The notes under the pieces are model-generated. The model saw only the letters and a list, made by a program, of their open reading frames with translations. It was not told where the DNA came from and searched no databases. Shown here in pieces: positions 1 to 6,906 of a stretch of DNA of 64,000 nt. The stretch comes from Clostridium sp. Marseille-P299 (lineage in GTDB: Bacteria > Bacillota > Clostridia > Lachnospirales > Lachnospiraceae). Within the stretch, counting starts at the first letter, position 1, and each line of letters begins with the position of its first letter. Location: the NCBI RefSeq assembly GCF_900078195.1, contig NZ_FJVE01000007.1, positions 1,488,001-1,552,000 on the forward strand, given 5' to 3'. The position numbers and the translations under genes are program-made.

Positions 1-203
1 AAACAACAATAGAAGCAGCACCTGATTCACAACAAGCAAAGATTTATATGGAGCTAGCAGAGCGTATTGCAGAACATGAACATTCCACGGTTCCATCACC
101 GATGGAAGTAACTGAATTACGTGAATGGGCAGCGGAATGGGGAAATCAATTACTTGAATTAGAAACAGGTGTTGTTGTAGGCGGAAATCAAGCTGGTATA
201 TAA
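1..203 (+). CDS. NifH-like nitrogenase iron protein, C-terminal part only
   Basis: The gene enters from the left edge; only its last 66 codons are visible, ending in TAA at 201-203. The visible C-terminus contains APDSQQAKIYMELAERI followed by VPSPMEVTELREWAAEWG. This matches the end of NifH/ChlL/BchL-family ATPases, where an 'EQA..YR.LA..I' helix is followed by 'P.PL...ELE.L..E.G'. The Walker A, switch and Fe4S4 cysteine regions lie outside the window, so enzyme class rests on the tail and on the NifK/NifD-like genes immediately downstream. The expected role is ATP-dependent electron donation to the component-1 complex encoded at 471-3514. A 267-nt AT- and purine-rich spacer separates it from the next gene. 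Confidence 0.75.
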   Translation, partial: TTIEAAPDSQQAKIYMELAERIAEHEHSTVPSPMEVTELREWAAEWGNQLLELETGVVVGGNQAGI

Positions 204-470
204 CATAGCAGTGAAAATAATTAGAGTAATCAAATTATTAGTTAGATCTTTGATTGATCTATGTTAGAGGAGATAAAACACAGTAGAAATAGAAAAATAT
301 CAGTAAATATGAAAGAGAAAATAAAAGTGAAGAAGAAAATAACAGTAAAAGAACAATAAAAAATAACAGTAGAGAAATGTAGTAAGTGAAAAATTGTATT
401 TAAGAAATGGATTTGTAGATTTTATATTTGATTACTAATAAAAATTCTAATTTAGAATGGAGGAAGTATT
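204..470. other. Purine-rich intergenic spacer
   Basis: There is no convincing ORF here. The stretch is dominated by A/G runs with loosely repeated AACAGTA-type words between about 310 and 380. A short AGATC/GATCT inverted repeat sits near 244-260. A GGAGGAAG ribosome binding site at 459-466 serves the next gene. I see no strong terminator, so co-transcription of the Fe-protein gene with the component-1 genes is possible. Confidence 0.4.
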
Positions 471-1805
471 TTGGCAAATTTTATTGACCGTGCAAAATTT
501 TCATGTGCTTTAGGGGGAGCATTAACAACCATAGCAGGATTACCAAAAGCAGTACCGATTGTTCATGCCTCAGGGGGCTGTGCAGCTGCATTATCAAATA
601 CATATAATTTAGCTTCGGGTTACCGTGGAACTGGATATTGTGGAGGCTCTATGATCCCTACAAGTAATGTGACAGAAAATAATATTGTTTTTGGTGGAGA
701 AAAAAGGTTAGAGGAGCAGATAGAAGAAACAATTATAGCAATCGACGCAGATTTGTATATCGTAGTAACTGGATGTCAAGTTGAAATTATTGGTGATGAT
801 GCAGTTGGAATTGCAGGTAAGTTTCGGGATAAAAATGTGATTGGTGCAAGTACTCCGGGGTTTTTGGGAAATACCTTTAAAGGTTATGATGCGGTTTTAA
901 ATGCAATTATTAAAGAAGTAATTGAGCCAGTAAGAGAAAAAGAAGAGAAAACGGTCAATCTTTTAGGTATTGTTCCTGGGCATGATGTATTTTATCGAGG
1001 AAATTTAGAAGAGTTAAGGCGTTTGCTAAGTCTAGTAGGAATCAAGGCAAATACTTTTTTTGGCGAGAATGAAAGTATTGAAACCATTAAAACCTATGGA
1101 AAAGCCTCCTTAAATATTGTGTTATCCACGCAAGCAGGGGTATTACCTGCAATTACCTTTGAAGATTTACATCACATTCCCTATGTATTAGAAGATATTC
1201 CAATCGGTCCGAGTGGCACGGAAAAATTCTTAAGAAACATAGGAAGTCTATTACAGGTGGAGGAGAAAGTCATAGAAGAGGTGATTGAACATGAAAAGAA
1301 AACTTACTACTCCTATCTTGAAAGAATTGTAGATATTTATTCCGACATTGATTTTCAAAGATATGCAATTGTTGTGGCTGACAGTTATTACGCATATTCG
1401 CTTACTAGATTCCTTGCAAATGACTTAGGTTGGATACCACATTTAGTATCGATTAATGATATCTCTGAAATAAAAGATCAAGAAGAATATTACAAAAAGT
1501 TTTCTGACATTACCTCTGAAATTACACCTTTTGTTTATTTTCGTGAAAATGCAGGAGATGTTATTAAAGATATAAGAAATAGTTGGCCAAAAAATAATAA
1601 TCAAAAGTATTATGATTCCCTTTCACCAGCCTTTGTAATAGGCAGTGGTATTGAACGTAGTCTGGCAGAAAAACTTGGAGCAGGTTTTTTAGCAGTTGCA
1701 TTTCCAGTAAGTAATCGTGTGGTTTTAAATAAAACTTATGTGGGATTTTATGGAGGAGTTTCACTTGTGGAAGATTTGATTTCATCGTTAGTTTCGGCTC
1801 GTTAG
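471..1805 (+). CDS. Nitrogenase component 1-like oxidoreductase, NifK-like subunit
   Basis: This 444-residue protein belongs to the NifD/NifK/NifE/NifN/BchN/BchB component-1 superfamily. It starts with TTG, supported by GGAGGAAG about 5 nt upstream. Three P-cluster-type cysteines are in place: Cys12 (SCALGG), Cys37 (HASGGC) and Cys102 (TGCQVEIIGDD). The last motif is the hallmark followed by IIGDD, as in NifK. The protein lacks the long N-terminal extension of true NifK and is short for the family. No cofactor Cys is visible in the middle region, so I assign it as the K-like partner. It probably pairs with the NifD-like protein encoded 176 nt downstream and receives electrons from the NifH-like protein. 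Family assignment is firm; the substrate is unknown. Confidence 0.85.
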   Translation: MANFIDRAKFSCALGGALTTIAGLPKAVPIVHASGGCAAALSNTYNLASGYRGTGYCGGSMIPTSNVTENNIVFGGEKRLEEQIEETIIAIDADLYIVVTGCQVEIIGDDAVGIAGKFRDKNVIGASTPGFLGNTFKGYDAVLNAIIKEVIEPVREKEEKTVNLLGIVPGHDVFYRGNLEELRRLLSLVGIKANTFFGENESIETIKTYGKASLNIVLSTQAGVLPAITFEDLHHIPYVLEDIPIGPSGTEKFLRNIGSLLQVEEKVIEEVIEHEKKTYYSYLERIVDIYSDIDFQRYAIVVADSYYAYSLTRFLANDLGWIPHLVSINDISEIKDQEEYYKKFSDITSEITPFVYFRENAGDVIKDIRNSWPKNNNQKYYDSLSPAFVIGSGIERSLAEKLGAGFLAVAFPVSNRVVLNKTYVGFYGGVSLVEDLISSLVSAR

Positions 1806-1920
1806 CATTAAGTAATAGGGATGAGAATTAATTACGTTCTAATAAGAATTCACTAAATTAATTTCGAAGTGGCAGTTTTTAAGATGTTATGAGTGAATGA
1901 AAATTTTCAATCTATAAGAA

Positions 1921-1931
1921 CCCGTGACGGG
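1921..1931 (+). other. Small GC hairpin between the K-like and D-like genes
   Basis: CCCG-TGA-CGGG forms a short perfect stem in an otherwise AT-rich 176-nt spacer, flanked by ATAA and TTAT that could extend it. No U-tract follows directly, so it is not a classical terminator. It could be an mRNA-processing or stability element between the two subunit genes. Confidence 0.3.
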
Positions 1932-1953
1932 ATTTATAATATAAATTAATGCC

Positions 1954-1977
1954 AGAATGAGAGGCAGAATGAGAGGT
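1954..1977 (+). repeat. 12-bp tandem duplication carrying the ribosome binding site
   Basis: AGAATGAGAGGC and AGAATGAGAGGT lie back to back, differing only in the last base. Each contains GAGAGG. The proximal copy ends 4 nt before the ATG at 1982 and is the likely Shine-Dalgarno; the distal copy is a duplicate of it. Confidence 0.7.
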
Positions 1978-1981
1978 AAAT

Positions 1982-3514
1982 ATGTCAAATTATACAGATA
2001 CATTAACCTATGGATATTTGTCAGCAGACGCACCACCAACAAGAGAAGAAAGAATAGGATCATGTTCCGCATTTTGCGGTTCTTGTAGGAATCTAAAAGA
2101 TGGAATGTCCTCTGGGTGTGCACAACTACAGAACCGTAAGTTTTCTCAAAGCACTGGATGTCAACTGAATCTGGCGGTTGGAATTGTAAGCAGTTTTACT
2201 AATGTTGTAATGATTATTCATTCACCGTTAGGGTGCTGCTCAGGTTTCGTTGGTTCTGGTGGTCTAAGAAAGACAATGCGTGCTTCTAAGGGTAAAAAGG
2301 ACGAAGACTTTGTATGGTTACATACCAACATGGATGAAATGGATGTAGTAATAGGCGGTATTGATAAATTGCGAAGGGCTATTCTTTATGCAGAAAGAGA
2401 GTATCATCCAGAAGCAATCATTATAGCCAATGGTTGTGTTCCTGGAATTATAGGAGATGATATTGATTCCTTAGTTACGGAATTATCTAGTCAAACATCT
2501 GCAAAAATTGTTCCTATTCATTGTGAAGGTTTTAAAAGTAAGTTCGTTGCATCTGGTTATGACTCAGCATACCATGGTGTCCTAAGGCATTTGATCAATC
2601 CTGTAGAACGATACGATAGAGTAATTTCAAGTGATGAAAAGGATGAAAAAGAAAAATATAACAACAGTAGAACTGTAAACATTTTTAATGTAGGTTCCAA
2701 TAGTAATGGTGATGAAGTGGAATTATCAAGACTTGTATCAGCACTCGGTTTGATTCCACGTGTTTTACCATTGCATGCTTCTCTTGAAGACTTATCGAAT
2801 ATAGGTAATGCAGCACTAAATGTAAGTATCTGTGCAACCCATGATGACTACTTACTTGGGCATTTAAAAGAAAGGTTTGGAACGGATTATTTAATTGATA
2901 CGTTACCAATTGGTATTCGTAATACAAATCGGTGGATACGCTTGATTGCGAAGAGGTTTCAATTAGAGGAAGAAGCGGAACGCTTGATTCAATTGGAAAA
3001 TAAACAACTAAAAGAAGCCTTAGAGCCATATCGAAAAGTATTAGCAGGAAAACGAATATTTGTTGGAGGAGGAGAAACAAGAATCCTAACAACTGCTGAA
3101 TTTTTTGCATCCTTAGGTATGGAATTGTTGGGTGTAAAATCGCACAATGTAGATTTCTTTGTGGAAGATATTATAGATAGTTTGGAAAGTCCGGAACTAC
3201 TGATCGAAGTGGCAGCAGGTCAGCCAGCAGAAGAATTAAATCTTCTTAGACGTTTAAAACCGGATTTATATGTAGGTCATATGGGGGCAAATGGTTGGGT
3301 TAGTAAATTAGGAATACCCAATATACCGCTGTTTGGTCAGGTGTTTAATTACATGGGATACTCAGGAGCTTTTGAGTTAGCAAGAAAAGCTGCAAAAGTA
3401 TTAAAAAATACGAACTTTGTAAAAAATATTTCAGCAAATTTAGACCTACCACTGAGTGCACATTGGTATGAGGAGGACCCTAAAAATAATATCAAAGAGA
3501 GTGAAATTTATTAG
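1982..3514 (+). CDS. Nitrogenase component 1-like oxidoreductase, NifD-like subunit with extra N-terminal Cys motif
   Basis: This is a 510-residue component-1 superfamily protein. P-cluster-type cysteines are Cys60 (TGCQLNLA), Cys85/86 (HSPLGCC) and Cys152 (NGCVPGIIGDD). The segment ALNVSICATHDDYL places Cys284 where NifD has its FeMo-cofactor cysteine (LNLLHCYRSMNYI). The region matching the FeMo-co His (MHSWDYSG in NifD) reads LFGQVFNYMGYSG and has no His. Upstream of the core, Cys28, Cys32, Cys35 and Cys46 form a CX3CX2C...C motif absent from NifD as I know it; it could bind another Fe-S cluster. ATG follows a duplicated GAGAGG site. The 21-nt gap to the cysK-like gene indicates one transcript. 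Nitrogen fixation is unlikely given the altered cofactor site; a nitrogenase-like reductase such as the methylthio-alkane reductase type is a better model. Confidence 0.85.
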   Translation: MSNYTDTLTYGYLSADAPPTREERIGSCSAFCGSCRNLKDGMSSGCAQLQNRKFSQSTGCQLNLAVGIVSSFTNVVMIIHSPLGCCSGFVGSGGLRKTMRASKGKKDEDFVWLHTNMDEMDVVIGGIDKLRRAILYAEREYHPEAIIIANGCVPGIIGDDIDSLVTELSSQTSAKIVPIHCEGFKSKFVASGYDSAYHGVLRHLINPVERYDRVISSDEKDEKEKYNNSRTVNIFNVGSNSNGDEVELSRLVSALGLIPRVLPLHASLEDLSNIGNAALNVSICATHDDYLLGHLKERFGTDYLIDTLPIGIRNTNRWIRLIAKRFQLEEEAERLIQLENKQLKEALEPYRKVLAGKRIFVGGGETRILTTAEFFASLGMELLGVKSHNVDFFVEDIIDSLESPELLIEVAAGQPAEELNLLRRLKPDLYVGHMGANGWVSKLGIPNIPLFGQVFNYMGYSGAFELARKAAKVLKNTNFVKNISANLDLPLSAHWYEEDPKNNIKESEIY

Positions 3515-3534
3515 AATGACTTGGAGGTCAACAT

Positions 3535-4500
3535 ATGAGCGTTATTGTAAATAATCTCACGGAATTAATCGGAAATACACCATTACTTCGACCAAATACT
3601 TTTAAGCAGTTAGCAAAAATAAAAGAAGTGGATTTATTGTTTAAGCTTGAATATTTTAACCCTCTAGGGAGTGTAAAAGATCGAATTGCTTTTGCAATGA
3701 TAACAGATGCTGAGGAGAAGGGGTTATTAAATAAAAACTCAGTTATCATTGAGCCCTCCAGTGGAAACACTGGAGTAGGGCTAGCATTTGTTGCTGCGGC
3801 AAAAGGATATCACTTAGTTGTAACTATGCCAGATTCTATGAGTCTTGAAAGAAGGACCCTTTTAACAGCACTGGGAGCTGAACTAGTATTAACACCTGGA
3901 GCTCTTGGGATGAAAGGTGCAATTAGAAAGGCTGAGGAATTAAGCGTTCAAATACCAAATGGTATTATACTTGGGCAATTTAGTAACTCTGCAAATCCAG
4001 AAATACATAGAAAGACGACTGGACCTGAGATATGGGAAGCGACAAATGGAGCGGTAGATATTTTAGTAGCAGGAGTAGGAACAGGTGGGACAGTTTCTGG
4101 TGCAGGTAGCTATTTGAAAGAAAAAAATCCTAGCTTAAAAGTAATCGCAGTAGAACCTGCCGCTTCCCCAGTATTATCTGGTGGAAATCCTGGTCCGCAT
4201 CAAATCCAAGGCATTGGTGCGGGGTTTGTGCCTGAAATTTACGAGTTAGATGTTATTGATGAAGTTTATAAAGTGTGGAATGAGGAAGCAATCGATACGT
4301 CAAGAGTTTTAGCAAGAGAAGAGGGCCTACTTGTTGGAATTTCCTCAGGTGCAGCAGCTTTTGCAGCGGCAAAGATTTCTAATCGACCTGAAAACATTGG
4401 AAAGACGATTGTAGCCATTTTACCGGATACCGGGGAACGTTATCTTTCCACGGATTTATTTAAAAAGGAAGTCAATGAGAAAAGTAAGTTTTGGTATTAA
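3535..4500 (+). CDS. cysK: Cysteine synthase family PLP enzyme (O-acetylserine sulfhydrylase-like)
   Basis: This 321-residue fold-type II PLP enzyme resembles CysK along its full length. It has LIGNTPLL at the N-terminus, the PLP lysine Lys48 in NPLGSVKDR, the substrate loop PSSGNTG near residue 75, the phosphate-binding [10 protein letters not shown] loop, and GISSGAA near the C-terminus. CysK makes L-cysteine from O-acetylserine and sulfide in the cytosol; relatives accept other thiols. A GGAGG site 6-7 nt before the ATG supports the start. Placement directly after the component-1 subunits suggests it captures a thiol or sulfide produced by the reductase. That role is inferred from position only. 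Confidence 0.92.
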   Translation: MSVIVNNLTELIGNTPLLRPNTFKQLAKIKEVDLLFKLEYFNPLGSVKDRIAFAMITDAEEKGLLNKNSVIIEPSSGNTGVGLAFVAAAKGYHLVVTMPDSMSLERRTLLTALGAELVLTPGALGMKGAIRKAEELSVQIPNGIILGQFSNSANPEIHRKTTGPEIWEATNGAVDILVAGVGTGGTVSGAGSYLKEKNPSLKVIAVEPAASPVLSGGNPGPHQIQGIGAGFVPEIYELDVIDEVYKVWNEEAIDTSRVLAREEGLLVGISSGAAAFAAAKISNRPENIGKTIVAILPDTGERYLSTDLFKKEVNEKSKFWY

Positions 4501-4606
4501 GAAACTTCCATTCGTGTTGTTTGTTTTTTTATGGATTCAGTTTGGATGCAAGAGGTTGCTAGATTAGAAAGAAGGTCATTAAAAATTGGGTATATATGAG
4601 AATTAT

Positions 4607-4651
4607 GGGTTAGTAGACGATGGATTAGTAGGCGATGGATTAGAGAATGAT
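4607..4651 (+). repeat. 15-bp degenerate tandem repeat upstream of the NifX-like gene
   Basis: Three adjacent 15-bp units read GGGTTAGTAGACGAT, GGATTAGTAGGCGAT and GGATTAGAGAATGAT, followed by a decayed fourth. They occupy the otherwise featureless 198-nt spacer between the cysK-like and NifX-like genes. No hairpin terminator is visible there. Confidence 0.65.
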
Positions 4652-4698
4652 AGATTAGAAGGTAGATGAGTGAAAGGATGAATAGTTATGGGGGTAGC

Positions 4699-5085
4699 AT
4701 GAAATATAGAGTCGCAATAGGAACCACGGATTTGATAAATGTAACAGAACATTTTGGGCAATGTCGTTGTTTTTTTATTATTGAAATAGATCAAAAAGAA
4801 GAAGGGTATATTGTTATTGAAAAAAGAGAAACTGCCCATTCACTTTCCTGTGGTGTACATCAAAATGAAGCGATATTAGATAAAATCAAGTCGTTGCATG
4901 ATTGTCAAATTGTTTTGGTAAAGCAAATGGGAGGTCAGACGGAAAAACTTCTAATACATAATGATATTATCCCACTGCAATATCAAGGAAGGATTGAAGA
5001 TGCATTAAAAAAGATTGAGAAATATTATTTAAAACAAATATTTTATAGAAAGGATGTCACGTATGACTATAAATTTAATGAATAA
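4699..5085 (+). CDS. NifX/NafY-like dinitrogenase iron-molybdenum cofactor-binding domain protein
   Basis: This 128-residue protein has the NifX/NifB C-terminal/NafY fold signature. It opens MKYRVAIGTTD and continues with VTEHFGQCRCFFI, where the conserved HFG..  motif sits. Such domains bind or carry Fe-S cofactor precursors during assembly of nitrogenase cofactors. I prefer the ATG at 4699 (GGGGG four nt upstream, family-like N-terminus) over upstream ATGs at 4666 and 4678. The end overlaps the start of the permease gene, implying translational coupling. In this operon it is probably the cofactor chaperone for the nitrogenase-like reductase. Alternatives are a generic small metallocluster carrier of the same Pfam family. 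Confidence 0.8.
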   Translation: MKYRVAIGTTDLINVTEHFGQCRCFFIIEIDQKEEGYIVIEKRETAHSLSCGVHQNEAILDKIKSLHDCQIVLVKQMGGQTEKLLIHNDIIPLQYQGRIEDALKKIEKYYLKQIFYRKDVTYDYKFNE

Positions 5086-6049
5086 AAGAAATGTAAAGAT
5101 AAGCTTAGACTACCGTACGGTCATTCCTATCGTAACTATAGTAGCTGCTTTACTTGTCGATATTTTTGTGCCAAATCATATAGAGGCAAAATATAGGGAC
5201 TTAACCAATTTTCGCAGTGTACTTACAGCGGGAGTGATCATTACAGTTATTCTGTTTATAATTTCACTATTTCATGAGAATTTTAGAATTAGATATGCGC
5301 ATAAATCGTGGTTTGTAGGAGGGGTCTTTATATTCTTTAATATTTTAAATATTATCACTGTAAAACTTCTTCTATTGCCACAGATTTATTTTCCTAGTTT
5401 GAATCGTATTTTAAATGTATATGTAACGGATTATAAGTTTTTAATTAAATGTTTGGTAGGTTCTTTTAGTCTGCTAGTAGAAGGCCTTATTGTAGGTGCA
5501 ATGATTGGTATTATCACGGGGATTTTAGTTGGGTGGAGCAAAAAATGGAGTTATTGGATTTATCCAATTATTCGTATATTAGGACCGATTCCATCCTCTA
5601 CTTGGATTCCACTTGCTTTAATTGCTTTTCCAACACCTCGTTTTGCAGCTGCGTTCTTAATTGCTTTTGGAGCGTGGTTTCAACTAACAATTCTGACTAG
5701 TTCAGGGATACAAAGTGTAAAACAATCCTATTTTGAAGTTTCATCCACATTAGGAGCTACAAACCTTCAAAATTTGTTTCGTATCGCTATTCCGGATGCA
5801 TTGCCCTCTATGTTTTTGGGTATTTTCAATGCTACATGTAGCTCCTTTGTGGCTTTAATGGCAGCAGAAATGATAGGTTCAAAATCAGGGATCGGTTGGT
5901 ATATTAATTGGCAGAGAGAAATGGTTGCTTATCCTAATGTTTATGCGGGGTTATTTATTATTGCAGGTTTTTGTTATTTGTTTATAACCTTACAGTTTAA
6001 AATAAGAGATCGATTATTAGGTTGGCAAAAGGGGGTTATTAAATGGTAG
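5063..6049 (+). CDS. ABC transporter permease, nitrate/sulfonate/taurine (SsuC/TauC) type
   Basis: This is an integral membrane protein of about 328 residues. Two hydrophobic segments lie in the N-terminal 100 residues, followed by the BPD_transp_1 core. The EAA loop is visible in SSTLGATNLQNLFRIAIPDA, the contact site for the ATPase. SsuC/TauC proteins are typically near 260 residues, so the N-terminal membrane extension is longer than usual. ATG 5063 has AAAGG nine nt upstream; ATG 5054 would sit directly on that site. It overlaps the NifX-like gene by 23 nt and the ATPase gene by 7 nt. It is the membrane channel of the importer completed by the next two genes. Confidence 0.88.
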   Translation: MTINLMNKRNVKISLDYRTVIPIVTIVAALLVDIFVPNHIEAKYRDLTNFRSVLTAGVIITVILFIISLFHENFRIRYAHKSWFVGGVFIFFNILNIITVKLLLLPQIYFPSLNRILNVYVTDYKFLIKCLVGSFSLLVEGLIVGAMIGIITGILVGWSKKWSYWIYPIIRILGPIPSSTWIPLALIAFPTPRFAAAFLIAFGAWFQLTILTSSGIQSVKQSYFEVSSTLGATNLQNLFRIAIPDALPSMFLGIFNATCSSFVALMAAEMIGSKSGIGWYINWQREMVAYPNVYAGLFIIAGFCYLFITLQFKIRDRLLGWQKGVIKW

Positions 6050-6894
6050 ATTTTTTAGATGCAGTGATAAAACGGTATCAAGAGGATAAAGGTTTGCAAA
6101 ATAAAGAAGGAGGGATTAAAGCCGTTCAAGTATGTAAAGAATTTGAGCGTTTGGATGGGGAAAAGACGGTTGCCTTAAATAATTTAGATATTGAAATTAA
6201 TGCTGGGGAGTTTGTATGTCTCATTGGACCATCCGGTTGTGGAAAGTCTACCTTGTTACGTTTAATTGCTGGATTAATTACTCCAAGTAGTGGTGATTTA
6301 ACCTTGGATGACAAGGAGATTGTTGGTCCAGGGCATGAGAGAGGGTTAGTATTTCAAGATCCAACTTTATTTCCTTGGCTTACGATTTATGACAACATAT
6401 CCTATGGTTTAAAGATTCGACACATCTATAAGGAAAATAAACGGCAAGTAGAGGAGTTTCTTGAACTTGTAGGATTAAAAGGGTTTGAAAAATCATTCCC
6501 ACATCAACTCTCTGGTGGGATGGCGCAAAGAGCAAGTTTAGCTAGAGCCTTAGTGAACCATCCGAAGGTATTGTTATTGGATGAACCTCTAGGAGCGTTG
6601 GATGCATTTACAAGGATGAATATGCAGGATGAAATATTGCGTATTTGGAAAGAGAGAGGAACGACAATGGTAATGGTGACTCATGATGTGGACGAAGCAA
6701 TTTATTTAAGTGATCGAATTTTTGTTATGACACCAAGACCAGCAAAGATTGAACAGATCATTGAAGTTGAGATTGGTAGAAATGAAACGTTAGGTAGAAA
6801 GAGAGATAGTGTAGATTTCTTGAAATTGCGGTCTAAGATACTTCAAATTCTTGATTTTACTGGAAAAGCGCAACAACCGGAATATTATTTGTAG
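6043..6894 (+). CDS. ABC transporter ATPase, nitrate/sulfonate/taurine (SsuB/TauB) type
   Basis: This 283-residue cytoplasmic ATPase shows Walker A GPSGCGKST, Q-loop VFQDPTLFPWL, signature LSGGMAQRASLARAL, Walker B VLLLDEPLGALD and the switch His in MVTHDVDEA. The FPWL Q-loop and DEPLGALDAFTR are typical of the SsuB/TauB/NrtD class. A GGGGG site lies before the ATG at 6043. The gene overlaps the permease gene by 7 nt. An N-terminal extension of about 28 residues precedes the ATPase core. It powers import of the solute delivered by the lipoprotein encoded at 6907. Confidence 0.93.
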   Translation: MVDFLDAVIKRYQEDKGLQNKEGGIKAVQVCKEFERLDGEKTVALNNLDIEINAGEFVCLIGPSGCGKSTLLRLIAGLITPSSGDLTLDDKEIVGPGHERGLVFQDPTLFPWLTIYDNISYGLKIRHIYKENKRQVEEFLELVGLKGFEKSFPHQLSGGMAQRASLARALVNHPKVLLLDEPLGALDAFTRMNMQDEILRIWKERGTTMVMVTHDVDEAIYLSDRIFVMTPRPAKIEQIIEVEIGRNETLGRKRDSVDFLKLRSKILQILDFTGKAQQPEYYL

Positions 6895-6906
6895 AAGAGG
6901 TGGAAT

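Noticed and set aside
2063..2119. CX3CX2C in the NifD-like protein as a radical-SAM motif
   Set aside because: The rest of the protein is a component-1 fold and no SAM-binding GGE-type or barrel features accompany the motif.
2685..3110. Antisense 141-codon frame in the NifD-like gene
   Set aside because: It lies wholly within a well-supported gene, with no start signal and a composition typical of antisense shadow frames.
471..3514. The component-1 genes as a true nitrogen-fixing nifDK
   Set aside because: The FeMo-co His is absent, the subunits are short or rearranged, and cysK plus a sulfonate-class importer replace nif maturation genes in the operon.
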